In this document: positions 8,022 to 17,939 of the stretch, piece after piece
Layout: each line of letters starts with the position of its first letter
How positions within the stretch are numbered: the first letter of the stretch is position 1
Assembly: GCA_964605235.1 (NCBI GenBank)
Contig: CAZSBB010000029.1
Location: 25,131 to 89,130 of the forward strand
Source: CAZSBB01 sp964605235
Lineage (GTDB): Bacteria; Planctomycetota; Phycisphaerae; Phycisphaerales; Phycisphaeraceae
Reading direction: 5' to 3'
Length of the DNA stretch: 64,000 bases
Program-made: the position numbers and the translations under genes
Notes under the pieces: generated by a model
What the model was told of the DNA's origin: nothing
Seen by the model: the letters and a program-made list of their open reading frames with translations, nothing else
Database searches by the model: none

Positions 8022-9010
8022 GCAAGAAGAAAACCGGCAGTAAAGGCAAAAACACCAACGTCAAAGTGCCCGCCACGCTCGCGGCTGCGGGCAGCGCCAG
8101 CACGGCGCAGGATCGGCTGCGCGGGTGCTATCCGGTGTTCCAGACGCCCTTCAATGATGACCTGTCCATCGACGCCGGCACGCTGGCGGCGGAGATCGAC
8201 TGGATGTACGCCCAGGGCGTGCATGGCATCGTGATGGCGATGGTGTCCGAAACGCTGCGCCTCGACAGCACCGAACGCCAAGAGCTGGCGGAACTGGCGG
8301 TGCGGCTGAGCAACGGGCGCGGCGGCGTGGTGATTTCCGCCGGCGCGGAGTCCACCCCGCTGGCGGTGCGCTACGCCCAGCATGCCCAGAGCATCGGCGC
8401 TGATGCGGTGATGGTGATCCCCCCCGTCGCCACGGGCGCCAGCCCCGATGAACTGTTCGCGTACTACAGCGCCATCATCGAGGCGGTCAGCATTCCCGTG
8501 ATCGTGCAGGACGCCAGCGGCTACGTCGGCAAACCCATGGGCATCGACCTGCAAGCCAAACTGCTTCATCAGTATGGCCAGCAGGTGATGTACAAACCCG
8601 AAGCCACGCCGATTGGCCCCAAGCTCAGTGAGCTGCGCGACGCGACCAACGGGCAGGCGCGGGTGTTCGAGGGCACCGGCGGCATCGCCATGGTCGACAG
8701 CTACCGCCGCGGCATCATCGGCACCATGCCCGGCGCGGAAGTCTGCTGGGCGACCACCGCGCTGTGGAACGCGCTCGAAGCGGGCGACTGGAAAACCGTC
8801 AACGCCATCAACGGCCCGCTGGCGAACCTCATCAGCCTGCAGACCAGCCTCGACGCTTTCCTGGCGGTCGAAAAACATCTGCTGGTCAAGCAAGGCGTCT
8901 TCCGCAACACGCTGGTGCGCGGCCCGGTGGGCTATCGCCTCGACGACGAAACCCGCCAGGAAGTGGACCGCCTGTTCGACCTGCTCCGCAGCGTCACCCC
9001 GCGCCAATGA
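8018..9010 (+). CDS. DapA/NanA-family class I aldolase
   Basis: 330 aa, a dihydrodipicolinate synthase / N-acetylneuraminate lyase superfamily barrel. The N-terminus carries about 25 Lys- and Ala-rich residues before the domain starts at RLRGCYPVFQTPF. The probable Schiff-base Lys is in QVMYKPEATP. The usual YN-P-R block is replaced by VIVQDASGYVGKPM, so this is not a standard lysine-biosynthesis DapA. Members with this look cleave or condense 2-oxo acids. It overlaps the upstream D-threonine aldolase-like gene by 4 nt and heads toward an amidohydrolase and an HpaI-type aldolase, which suggests a role in a degradation pathway. Confidence 0.85.
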   Translation: MSKKKTGSKGKNTNVKVPATLAAAGSASTAQDRLRGCYPVFQTPFNDDLSIDAGTLAAEIDWMYAQGVHGIVMAMVSETLRLDSTERQELAELAVRLSNGRGGVVISAGAESTPLAVRYAQHAQSIGADAVMVIPPVATGASPDELFAYYSAIIEAVSIPVIVQDASGYVGKPMGIDLQAKLLHQYGQQVMYKPEATPIGPKLSELRDATNGQARVFEGTGGIAMVDSYRRGIIGTMPGAEVCWATTALWNALEAGDWKTVNAINGPLANLISLQTSLDAFLAVEKHLLVKQGVFRNTLVRGPVGYRLDDETRQEVDRLFDLLRSVTPRQ

Positions 9011-9021
9011 AAATCAGGTTT

Positions 9022-9140
9022 CACCACAGAGACACAGAGAACACAGAGAACAATTCAAATTTCGGCATGAAGGAGTGAGCCGGAAAACTTGCCGGATTTC
9101 ACTCCGCTACTCACTCTGTGTTCTCTGTGCCTCTGTGGTG
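9022..9140. repeat. Dispersed inverted repeat, copy A
   Basis: 119 bp. The left arm is 9022-9048 (CACCACAGAGACACAGAG...) and the right arm 9114-9140 is its reverse complement with one mismatch over 27 bp. It begins 12 nt after the stop of the DapA-like gene. The core between the arms differs from the other copies, apart from a smaller hairpin. Confidence 0.92.
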
Positions 9141-9196
9141 TACTGTCTGGGATTTGCCCCTACGACTGGAATGAGGTTTGACCTGGAACCGGACCG

Positions 9197-10051
9197 ATGA
9201 TTGTTGATGTCCACTCGCACGCCTGGCTTTACCCCCAGCACTTCGGTGCGGACTTTCGCCGGCAGGCGATGGCGGCACGCGCCGGCGTTGAAGTCGATCT
9301 CACCGTGCGCCTGGCGGATTACCGCAAGACCGCCACGCTCGCGAAAGGTCAGCTCAAGACCATCGTGTTCGGCGGCAAAGCCCGGCTCAGCGATCTTTAT
9401 GTAGACGACCACTACGTCGCCAAATACGTCAGTCAGGCCCCCAAAGACCTCATCGGCTTCCTGAGCGTCGACCCCACCGAGGAGGACTGGTACCGCCAGC
9501 TCCGTGAAGGTCATGAGCAGCTTGGCCTGCGCGGCATCAAGCTGCTGCCGATGTACGCCGGCTTCGATCCCCGCGCTCGTCGGCTCGATCCGCTCTGGCG
9601 TTATGCTGCCCGCACCGGGCTGCCGGTGCTGCTGCACACCGGCACCACCTTCATCCGCCAGGCGCCGCTGAAGTTCACCTTGCCGCGCTTGCTCGACGAC
9701 GTGGCGGCCCGGTTCCCCGAGGTCAAAATCATCCTCGCCCACCTGAGCCATCCCTATGAGGGCGAGTGCATCGTCACCATTCGCAAGCATCCCAATGTGT
9801 TTGCCGACATCAGCGCCCTGCATTACCGCCCGTGGCAACTGTTCCACAGCCTGATGCTGGTGCAGGAATACGGCGTGTGGGACAAGGTGCTCTTCGGCAC
9901 CGATTACCCCTTCACCACTGTTGATGCGACCATCCGTGATCTGCGCACGCTCAGCGACCGTTGCGGCAACGGTAAGACAGCGGCGCTCGATCCGAAGCAA
10001 ATAGAGAATCTCATTCAGCGCGACAGCCTGCGCCTGCTGGGACTGTCCTAA
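9197..10051 (+). CDS. Amidohydrolase (TIM-barrel metal-dependent hydrolase)
   Basis: 284 aa, amidohydrolase-2 type. The N-terminal metal-binding motif is MIVDVHSHAWLYP (H-x-H), a later His is in PVLLHTGTT, the next in IILAHLSHPY, and the catalytic Asp in VLFGTDYPFTT. This is the layout of ACMSD- and 2-pyrone-4,6-dicarboxylate-hydrolase-like enzymes, which decarboxylate or hydrolyse small ring or oxo acids. It follows the DapA-like gene after a repeat element and precedes the HpaI-like aldolase by 52 bp, so it is probably in the same pathway. The substrate is not predictable from sequence alone. Confidence 0.85.
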   Translation: MIVDVHSHAWLYPQHFGADFRRQAMAARAGVEVDLTVRLADYRKTATLAKGQLKTIVFGGKARLSDLYVDDHYVAKYVSQAPKDLIGFLSVDPTEEDWYRQLREGHEQLGLRGIKLLPMYAGFDPRARRLDPLWRYAARTGLPVLLHTGTTFIRQAPLKFTLPRLLDDVAARFPEVKIILAHLSHPYEGECIVTIRKHPNVFADISALHYRPWQLFHSLMLVQEYGVWDKVLFGTDYPFTTVDATIRDLRTLSDRCGNGKTAALDPKQIENLIQRDSLRLLGLS

Positions 10052-10103
10052 GCCGCTGATGCTGACCCAATTCAGCCGGCGTTTTAACCGCAAAGGAAAA
10101 ACC

Positions 10104-10928
10104 ATGCGTCCGTCCCAGGTCAAAGCCAAGCTGCGCAACAATCAGGCGGTGGTGTTTTACTGCCTGCACTTCACGGACCCCTCGGTGTGGGAGATGACCA
10201 GCCTGCTGGGCTTCGACTGCATCTGGTTCGACATGGAGCACCACAGCCACAACATGGAGACGGCGACCGCGCTGTTCCGGGCGGCGCGGGTGGGCGGGTC
10301 GGAAGTGATCTGCCGTCCCGCCAAGGGCGAGTTCATGCGCATGGGCCGCATGCTCGAAGCCGGGGCGCACGGCATCCTGTACCCCCGCTGTGAGAATGCC
10401 GCCGAGGCGCGCGAAGTCGTCCGCTGGGGCAAGTTCCATCCGCTGGGCGAGCGCGGCTTCGACGGCGGCAACCCGGACAATCCCTACTGCGCCATGCCCA
10501 TGCCGCAGTACATCAAGTTCGCCAACGACAACACCTATCTGATGGTGCAGGTGGAAGATCCCAAGTCGCTGGAGAACGCCGAGGCGATGCTCGCGGTCGA
10601 CGGCATCGACGGCATCATGCTCGGGCCGGGCGACTTCACGGTGCTCAGCGGCATCGCGGGTCAGTTCGACCATCCCAAGGTTTTCGCCGCGCTGGAAAAG
10701 CTCGCCAAAGCCGCGAAAAACACCGGCAAACACTGGGGCTGCCCCACCGTGCCCGTGCTGGTCGACTGCATGAAAGCCAACGGCGCCAAGCTGTTCTTCA
10801 GCGGCGCTGACCTGACGGTGCTCAAGAACGGCCTGATCGCCGACCGCACCCGTCTCGAAGGCTACGGCGTGACGTTCAATGACCAAATGATTGCGGCCGG
10901 CAACGGCTACCTGGATGCAAAGAAGTAA
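10104..10928 (+). CDS. HpcH/HpaI-family aldolase
   Basis: 274 aa from the ATG at 10104, which has an AAAGGAAAA site in front of it; an earlier in-frame ATG at 10059 has none. The HpaI barrel is evident: FDCIWFDMEHHSHN, VICRPAKGEFMRMGRMLEAG, GILYPRCENAAEA, the metal-ligand Glu in MVQVEDPKSLENAE, and DGIMLGPGDFTVLSG. These enzymes cleave 2-keto-3-deoxy acids or 4-hydroxy-2-oxo acids to pyruvate and an aldehyde with a divalent metal. The next gene starts 3 nt after the stop. Confidence 0.87.
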   Translation: MRPSQVKAKLRNNQAVVFYCLHFTDPSVWEMTSLLGFDCIWFDMEHHSHNMETATALFRAARVGGSEVICRPAKGEFMRMGRMLEAGAHGILYPRCENAAEAREVVRWGKFHPLGERGFDGGNPDNPYCAMPMPQYIKFANDNTYLMVQVEDPKSLENAEAMLAVDGIDGIMLGPGDFTVLSGIAGQFDHPKVFAALEKLAKAAKNTGKHWGCPTVPVLVDCMKANGAKLFFSGADLTVLKNGLIADRTRLEGYGVTFNDQMIAAGNGYLDAKK

Positions 10929-10931
10929 TTC

Positions 10932-11957
10932 ATGACCACCCCCAAGCATCATGTCCTGATCATCGGCGTCGGCTCCATCGGCGAACGCCATCTGCGCTGT
11001 TTCCAGAAGTCCGGCCAGGCGACCGTCGGCCTGGTCGAAACCAACGAGCAACTGCGCCGCACCATCGTCGAACGCTACGGCGTCAAGCAGGCGTTCACCA
11101 GCATCGACGCCGCCCTGGCGTCCGACGTCGCCCCGCGCTTCACCGCCGCGGTGGTCTGCACCCCGGCGAACCTGCACGTCCCCATGGCGCGCCAGCTCGT
11201 GGAGGCCGGCCTCGATGTGCTGGTCGAAAAACCCTTGAGCACCAGTGAAGCTGGACTCACGGAACTGTGCCAGCGGGTCAAGGAACTCCAGCGCACCTGC
11301 ACGGTCGCCTACACCTGGCGCTCCATGCCCGCCCCGGCGGCAATGCGGCAGGCGATTGCTTCCGGACGCTTCGGCAAGCCGCTGGTGCTGAGCGTCACCG
11401 GCGGGCAGCACTTTCCCACCTACCGCCCTGCTTATGCCTCGACCTACTACGCTCGGCATGAAACCGGCGGCGGCTGCATTCAGGACATGCTCACCCATCT
11501 GGTCAACCTTGGCCAGTGGCTGGTGGGGCCGGTGACCAGAGTGGTTGCCGACGCGGCGCACCAGAAGCTGGCGACCACGCAGGTGGAAGACACTGCGAGC
11601 CTGATCACCCGGCATGGCGACGTGCTGGGCACTTTCACGCTCAATCAGCATCAGGCGCCCAACTGCATCACGGTGACCGTGGTGTGCGAGCGCGGCACTG
11701 TGCAGTTCAGCAGCACCGAGCAGAGCTGGCGCTGGATGACCGAGCCCGATACGCCGTGGCAGAGTGAAAGCTTCGGCGCGCCGGAGCGGGACACGTTCTA
11801 CATCAATCAGGCGGTCAACTTCCTGAAGGTGGTCGACGGCGAGCTCGAAAACTTCTGCACGCTGGCCGAAGGCTGGCAGACGCTGCGCGCCAATCTCGCG
11901 GCGCTGCAGAGCTGGCGCGAGGGCAAGTGGGTGGAGCTGGCGCCGGTGACGGCATAA
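10932..11957 (+). CDS. Gfo/Idh/MocA-family oxidoreductase
   Basis: 341 aa. An N-terminal Rossmann fold has LIIGVGSIGERHLRCF, and the family motif EKPLS is in VLVEKPLSTSEAG. The C-terminal alpha/beta domain includes GGGCIQDMLTHLVNLGQWL (the G-G-x-x-x-D-x-x-x-H pattern of the family), with the catalytic-type Asp and His. These enzymes are NAD(P)-dependent dehydrogenases or isomerases acting on sugars, inositols or related polyols. It follows the aldolase by 3 nt and precedes the SDR by 47 bp, so the operon ends with two oxidoreductases. Confidence 0.87.
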   Translation: MTTPKHHVLIIGVGSIGERHLRCFQKSGQATVGLVETNEQLRRTIVERYGVKQAFTSIDAALASDVAPRFTAAVVCTPANLHVPMARQLVEAGLDVLVEKPLSTSEAGLTELCQRVKELQRTCTVAYTWRSMPAPAAMRQAIASGRFGKPLVLSVTGGQHFPTYRPAYASTYYARHETGGGCIQDMLTHLVNLGQWLVGPVTRVVADAAHQKLATTQVEDTASLITRHGDVLGTFTLNQHQAPNCITVTVVCERGTVQFSSTEQSWRWMTEPDTPWQSESFGAPERDTFYINQAVNFLKVVDGELENFCTLAEGWQTLRANLAALQSWREGKWVELAPVTA

Positions 11958-12004
11958 CCGACAGACAAGACAGGCTGGCAATTCGTAACCAAGGAAATGT
12001 TCAC

Positions 12005-12802
12005 ATGGCTGATTCGACTGTGTTTGATCAATTCCGCCTGACCGGCAAAGCGGCGCTCATCACCGGCGGCACGGGCTGGCTGGGGACCGCGATGGCGCAG
12101 GCGCTGGCGCAGGCGGGCGCGAGCGTGGTGATAGCCGGACGCGATGCGGCGCGCTGCGCTCAGGCGGCCAAGGCGCTGCCGACGGTGGATGGCGCCAAGC
12201 ATCATGGCGTGGAACTGGACCAGATGGATGAAGCAGCGCTCAACGCCGGCTTCGACCGCGCGGTGGCGGCGGCGGGCCAGCTCGATATCCTCATCAACAA
12301 CGGCCTGGAGGCGTGCGGCAAGGATCTGACCAACGTCACCTTCGCCGAGTTCGCCCGGCATCAGGCGAATAATGCCGCCTACTTCTGCCTGGCGCGCCGG
12401 CTGCACGATCATGTCGTGGGCCGCAAAGCCAAAGGCTCCATCGTCAACATCGGCTCGATGTACGGCCAGGTCGGCTCCTATCCCGAAGCCTACGAAGGCA
12501 TCTGTGCCGCCAGCCCCGTGGCGTACCACAGCCTCAAAGGCGGCACCATCCACATGACCCGGCATCTGGCGGTGTACTGGGCGAAGCACGGCGTGCGCGT
12601 CAACTGCCTGAGCCCCGGCGCGTTCCCCAATGACAGCAAAGTCACCCCCGAACTGCCCAAACGGCTCAACGCCAAGTGCCCCATGGGTCGCATGGGCAAA
12701 CCCGAGGAACTGCAGGGCGCCCTGCTGCTGCTGGCGAGCGACGCGGGCAGCTACATCACCGGACAGAACCTCACCATCGACGGCGGGTGGACGGCGTGGT
12801 AG
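12005..12802 (+). CDS. Short-chain dehydrogenase/reductase
   Basis: 265 aa. Classical SDR features are present: the cofactor loop TGGTGWLG near residue 19, the NNG motif (ILINNGLEACG), the catalytic Ser in NIGSMYGQVG, the YxxxK pair in VAYHSLKGGT and the LSPGAFPND segment. The end ITGQNLTIDGGW is typical of the family. It would oxidise or reduce a secondary alcohol using NAD(P). I start at the ATG at 12005, preceded by AAGGAAATG; the longer frame from 11927 overlaps the previous gene. It is the last gene of the six-gene set and is followed by a strong terminator at 12907. Confidence 0.9.
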   Translation: MADSTVFDQFRLTGKAALITGGTGWLGTAMAQALAQAGASVVIAGRDAARCAQAAKALPTVDGAKHHGVELDQMDEAALNAGFDRAVAAAGQLDILINNGLEACGKDLTNVTFAEFARHQANNAAYFCLARRLHDHVVGRKAKGSIVNIGSMYGQVGSYPEAYEGICAASPVAYHSLKGGTIHMTRHLAVYWAKHGVRVNCLSPGAFPNDSKVTPELPKRLNAKCPMGRMGKPEELQGALLLLASDAGSYITGQNLTIDGGWTAW

Positions 12803-12839
12803 CAGGTTGAAGCGCCGGTGCGGTGGCAGATTGCGACTC

Positions 12840-12878
12840 AACCCCCGGATTCGGCTGCGCCTCATCCGCGGCTTGGGG
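12840..12878. repeat. Short imperfect inverted repeat
   Basis: AACCCCCGGAT followed after about 14 nt by ATCCGCGGCTTGGGG, an imperfect hairpin in the gap after the SDR gene. It has the look of a dispersed planctomycete intergenic repeat, but no second copy is present here. Confidence 0.45.
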
Positions 12879-12906
12879 CTCCTCCGTTGCTGCAGTAAAT
12901 TCAAAT

Positions 12907-12942
12907 AAAAAAGCTCGGCGCGGTGAGGCGCCGAGCTTTTTT
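12907..12942. terminator. Bidirectional intrinsic terminator
   Basis: A perfect 15-bp stem (AAAAAAGCTCGGCGC and its reverse complement) around a 6-nt loop, with A-run and T-run at the two ends. It separates the convergent SDR and PEP-CTERM genes and can serve both strands. Confidence 0.93.
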
Positions 12943-12971
12943 GTTGGTGTGTTGGTGTGACGCTGCGCGAG

Positions 12972-13685
12972 TTACGCGGCGCGCTGCCGGCGGCGGCGCG
13001 GCAGGATCGCCAGGGCGCCCAGCGCCAGCAGGCTCAGCGACGCCGGCTCCGGCACGGTCGTCAGGTAGTCCTGGGACTTGCTGTTGGTCAGCACGAAGAG
13101 CTGCGTCTGCTCGGTCCAGGTGCTGTTGGAGATATTGGTCAACCAGCTGCTGGCGATGTTGTACACGTCGTTGGTGAAGCTGTTGAGCGTATTGATCTTG
13201 AAGTTGCCGGACCCGAAGTTCAGCACATTGTCGATCGCCATCTCCCAGATGATCGCCTGGAACGCGGCAGCTTTGCGGGTGCTGGTCTGCGAATCGGTGA
13301 ACGCGTAGTGCCAGAGGGTCTGCAGCGTGTCAATTTCGGAGGCGGTGAACGCGGCGTAGGTGGTGAGGCTGCCCAGTTCGTAGGGCTTGCCCACGGTGTC
13401 GGGCGGGTTCTGGCCGAAGGTGATGCCCTGGTTGGCTTCGAGGCAGTAGGTGACCAGGGACTGGAAGCCCCCGCCGTAGTCGGCTTCGAGATCGAAGGTG
13501 CCCGTGGTGATGTTGGTGAAGCTGCCGCCGTTGGTGGTGGCGCGCAGGCTGCTGCTGTTGGTGCCGGGGACATAGAAGTCGGGGGTCGCCGCGGAATCGC
13601 GGACGTCCACGCTGGCCGCTTCGCTGGCGCCGGCGAACAGACTCAGAGCAGTGACGACGATGATCGCGCTGAACAAGTGACGCAT
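12972..13685 (-). CDS. PEP-CTERM protein with thioester-domain-like features
   Basis: 237 aa. An N-terminal signal peptide (MRHLFSAIIVVTALSLFAGA) and a C-terminal PEP-CTERM signal (VPEPASLSLLALGALAIL followed by RRRR) mark an exported protein processed by an exosortase. Between them, TYCLEANQG (Cys81) and AAFQAIIWEMA (Gln143) resemble the Cys and the Q-x-x-x-W block of thioester domains, in which Cys and Gln side chains form a covalent bond used for surface attachment. The rest is Ser/Thr/Asn-rich. GGAGG precedes the start. No exosortase gene is in the window. The PEP-CTERM call is firm; the thioester is an inference from two motifs. Confidence 0.85.
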   Translation of the reverse strand: MRHLFSAIIVVTALSLFAGASEAASVDVRDSAATPDFYVPGTNSSSLRATTNGGSFTNITTGTFDLEADYGGGFQSLVTYCLEANQGITFGQNPPDTVGKPYELGSLTTYAAFTASEIDTLQTLWHYAFTDSQTSTRKAAAFQAIIWEMAIDNVLNFGSGNFKINTLNSFTNDVYNIASSWLTNISNSTWTEQTQLFVLTNSKSQDYLTTVPEPASLSLLALGALAILPRRRRQRAA

Positions 13686-14023
13686 GGGGTTTCCCTCCTC
13701 CGGGCCCGGGCGACGTCAGCCTGTCGCCGGTGCCGTGTGTAACGGTGCGTAGCCAAGTAACTGGCCCAAGCAGACCTCCACTGCCGGCACAAGCAAATTC
13801 AGGAACCCAAAAGTCGGCTATCTCTGCACCGATTGCCGTCACAGCCGTCACCGCTGGCGCAATCACACCGTCAGATGGTGTGCTCCCCGCGCCCATCGCA
13901 CCCTGAACACTGTTTCCGCCGGACCCGGTGGGTCTGATTTGGAGTTATTCGGCCCTGACGACCGATGGAAAGCCCATAAGTGGATGTGGCGGTTCGGGCT
14001 TTTTGCTGGGACGAGATGAAATC
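13686..14023. other. Intergenic region between the PEP-CTERM gene and mrpA
   Basis: 338 bp without a gene, between two divergent starts. The only structure I see is a hairpin close to mrpA: AAAGCCC at 13969-13975 pairs with GGGCTTT at 13996-14002 and is followed by a short T-run, 21 nt before the mrpA start. It could be an attenuator or a chance hairpin. No riboswitch fold that I recognise. Confidence 0.4.
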
Positions 14024-16771
<2,748 letters not shown>

Positions 16772-16775
16772 TCCG

Positions 16776-17231
16776 ATGCACGACGAAAAAAACCATCCCA
16801 TGAGCACCGTCATCCTGCGCACCGCCGCGCGTTTCATCGTGCCGCTGAGCCTGGTGTTTGCCGTGTTCATCTACTTCAAAGGGCATCAAACCCCCGGCGG
16901 CGGCTTCGTCGCGGGCCTGGTCACCGCGGTCGCCCTGGTGGTGCAGCGCATGAGCTTTGGCGCCCAGAACCTCAACCAACTGCTGCCCTGCCCCGAACGC
17001 GTGCTGATCGGCATCGGTTTGACGCTGGCGCTGGGCACCGGCGCCGGGGCGCTGCTGTTCGGCCTGCCGTTCTTCACCAGCAGCCACGGCTACCTCCACC
17101 TGCCCCAGTCGGCGGGCGGCTCCTACGACTTTGAATGGGCGACCGTCATGGCGTTCGACCTGGGCGTCATGCTCGTCGTCGCCGGCGTGGTGGTCGGCAT
17201 GATCAACGGCTTGTCGCGCGAACTGGAATAG
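16776..17231 (+). CDS. mrpB: Mrp antiporter subunit B
   Basis: 151 aa. It has the MnhB/MrpB layout: a first membrane span at FIVPLSLVFAVFIYFKGHQ, then the family motif TPGGGFVAGLV, TAVALVVQRMSFG, and later spans ending AFDLGVMLVVAGVVVGMI. It starts 4 nt after the mrpA stop; a later ATG at 16800 is also possible. It is a required small subunit of the antiporter complex. A 111-bp inverted repeat begins 18 nt after its stop and separates it from mrpC. Confidence 0.92.
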   Translation: MHDEKNHPMSTVILRTAARFIVPLSLVFAVFIYFKGHQTPGGGFVAGLVTAVALVVQRMSFGAQNLNQLLPCPERVLIGIGLTLALGTGAGALLFGLPFFTSSHGYLHLPQSAGGSYDFEWATVMAFDLGVMLVVAGVVVGMINGLSRELE

Positions 17232-17248
17232 AACCACAGCAGAATATT

Positions 17249-17359
17249 CACCACCGAGACACAGAGAACACTGAGAAATACATGAGATGGACCACAAGCA
17301 GTCATGCATGACAGAACTCTGTGTCGGCTTCACTCTGTGCTCTCTGTGCCTCTGTGGTG
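17249..17359. repeat. Dispersed inverted repeat, copy B, inside the mrp operon
   Basis: 111 bp with arms starting CACCACCGAGACACAGAG and ending CTCTGTGCCTCTGTGGTG. It lies between mrpB and mrpC, 18 nt after the mrpB stop, and replaces the short gap expected in an mrp operon. Confidence 0.92.
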
Positions 17360-17411
17360 ACAACTGCATGATTGAATGGCCATCGCCTAGGAACTAGCGG
17401 AAAGCAAGCGT

Positions 17412-17762
17412 ATGAGCATCCTCACAGCCATCATGGTCGGCGTGCTGTTCGGCGCGTCGCTCTACCTCATGACCGGACGCGAACTCAAGGGCGTCTGCAT
17501 GGGCGTCTTTCTGCTGGGCCACGGCGCCAACCTCGCCATCCTCGCCGCCAGCGGATCGCCCGTGGGCAAGCTGCCCCCCGTGCTGGCGGAGCATGTCGCC
17601 CTGCCGCAACTGGTCGATCCGTTGCCCCAGGCGCTGATCCTGACCGCCATCGTCATCGGCTTTGCCGTGCAGGCGTTTCTGCTGACTTTGCTGGTGATCA
17701 CCTGGCGCCGCAATCAGACCCTGGACCTGGATGAACTGGCGGGTGAAGCCGACGCGCATTGA
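17412..17762 (+). CDS. mrpC: Mrp antiporter subunit C
   Basis: 116 aa, NuoK-like. Three membrane segments are visible: ILTAIMVGVLFGASLYLMTG, VFLLGHGANLAILAASG and ALILTAIVIGFAVQAFLLTL. The second contains the G-x-x-x-N-L-A pattern and the third ALILTAIVIG, both typical of MnhC. It is a membrane subunit thought to line the proton path with MrpA and MrpD. Flanked on both sides by dispersed inverted repeats. Confidence 0.92.
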   Translation: MSILTAIMVGVLFGASLYLMTGRELKGVCMGVFLLGHGANLAILAASGSPVGKLPPVLAEHVALPQLVDPLPQALILTAIVIGFAVQAFLLTLLVITWRRNQTLDLDELAGEADAH

Positions 17763-17773
17763 AAACAGTTTTT

Positions 17774-17889
17774 CACCACCGAGACACAGAGGACACAGAG
17801 AAGGAACAAAGGAGCTGAACGGTGAAAAAACGCATCAGGTATTCGACTCTGTGCCAGCTTCTCTCTGTGCTCTCTGTGTCTCTGTGGTG
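17774..17889. repeat. Dispersed inverted repeat, copy C, inside the mrp operon
   Basis: 116 bp, from CACCACCGAGACACAGAG to TGTCTCTGTGGTG, starting 12 nt after the mrpC stop and ending 50 nt before mrpD. Confidence 0.92.
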
Positions 17890-17939
17890 ACTGAATTCTC
17901 GGCTGTAAGTTCCAACCTGGTTTCGCAGGAATAGCGTGC

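Noticed and set aside
10011..11981. Open frame of about 650 codons on the minus strand
   Set aside because: Antisense to the HpaI-like and Gfo/Idh/MocA genes; His/Gly/Ala-rich composition typical of a high-GC shadow frame.
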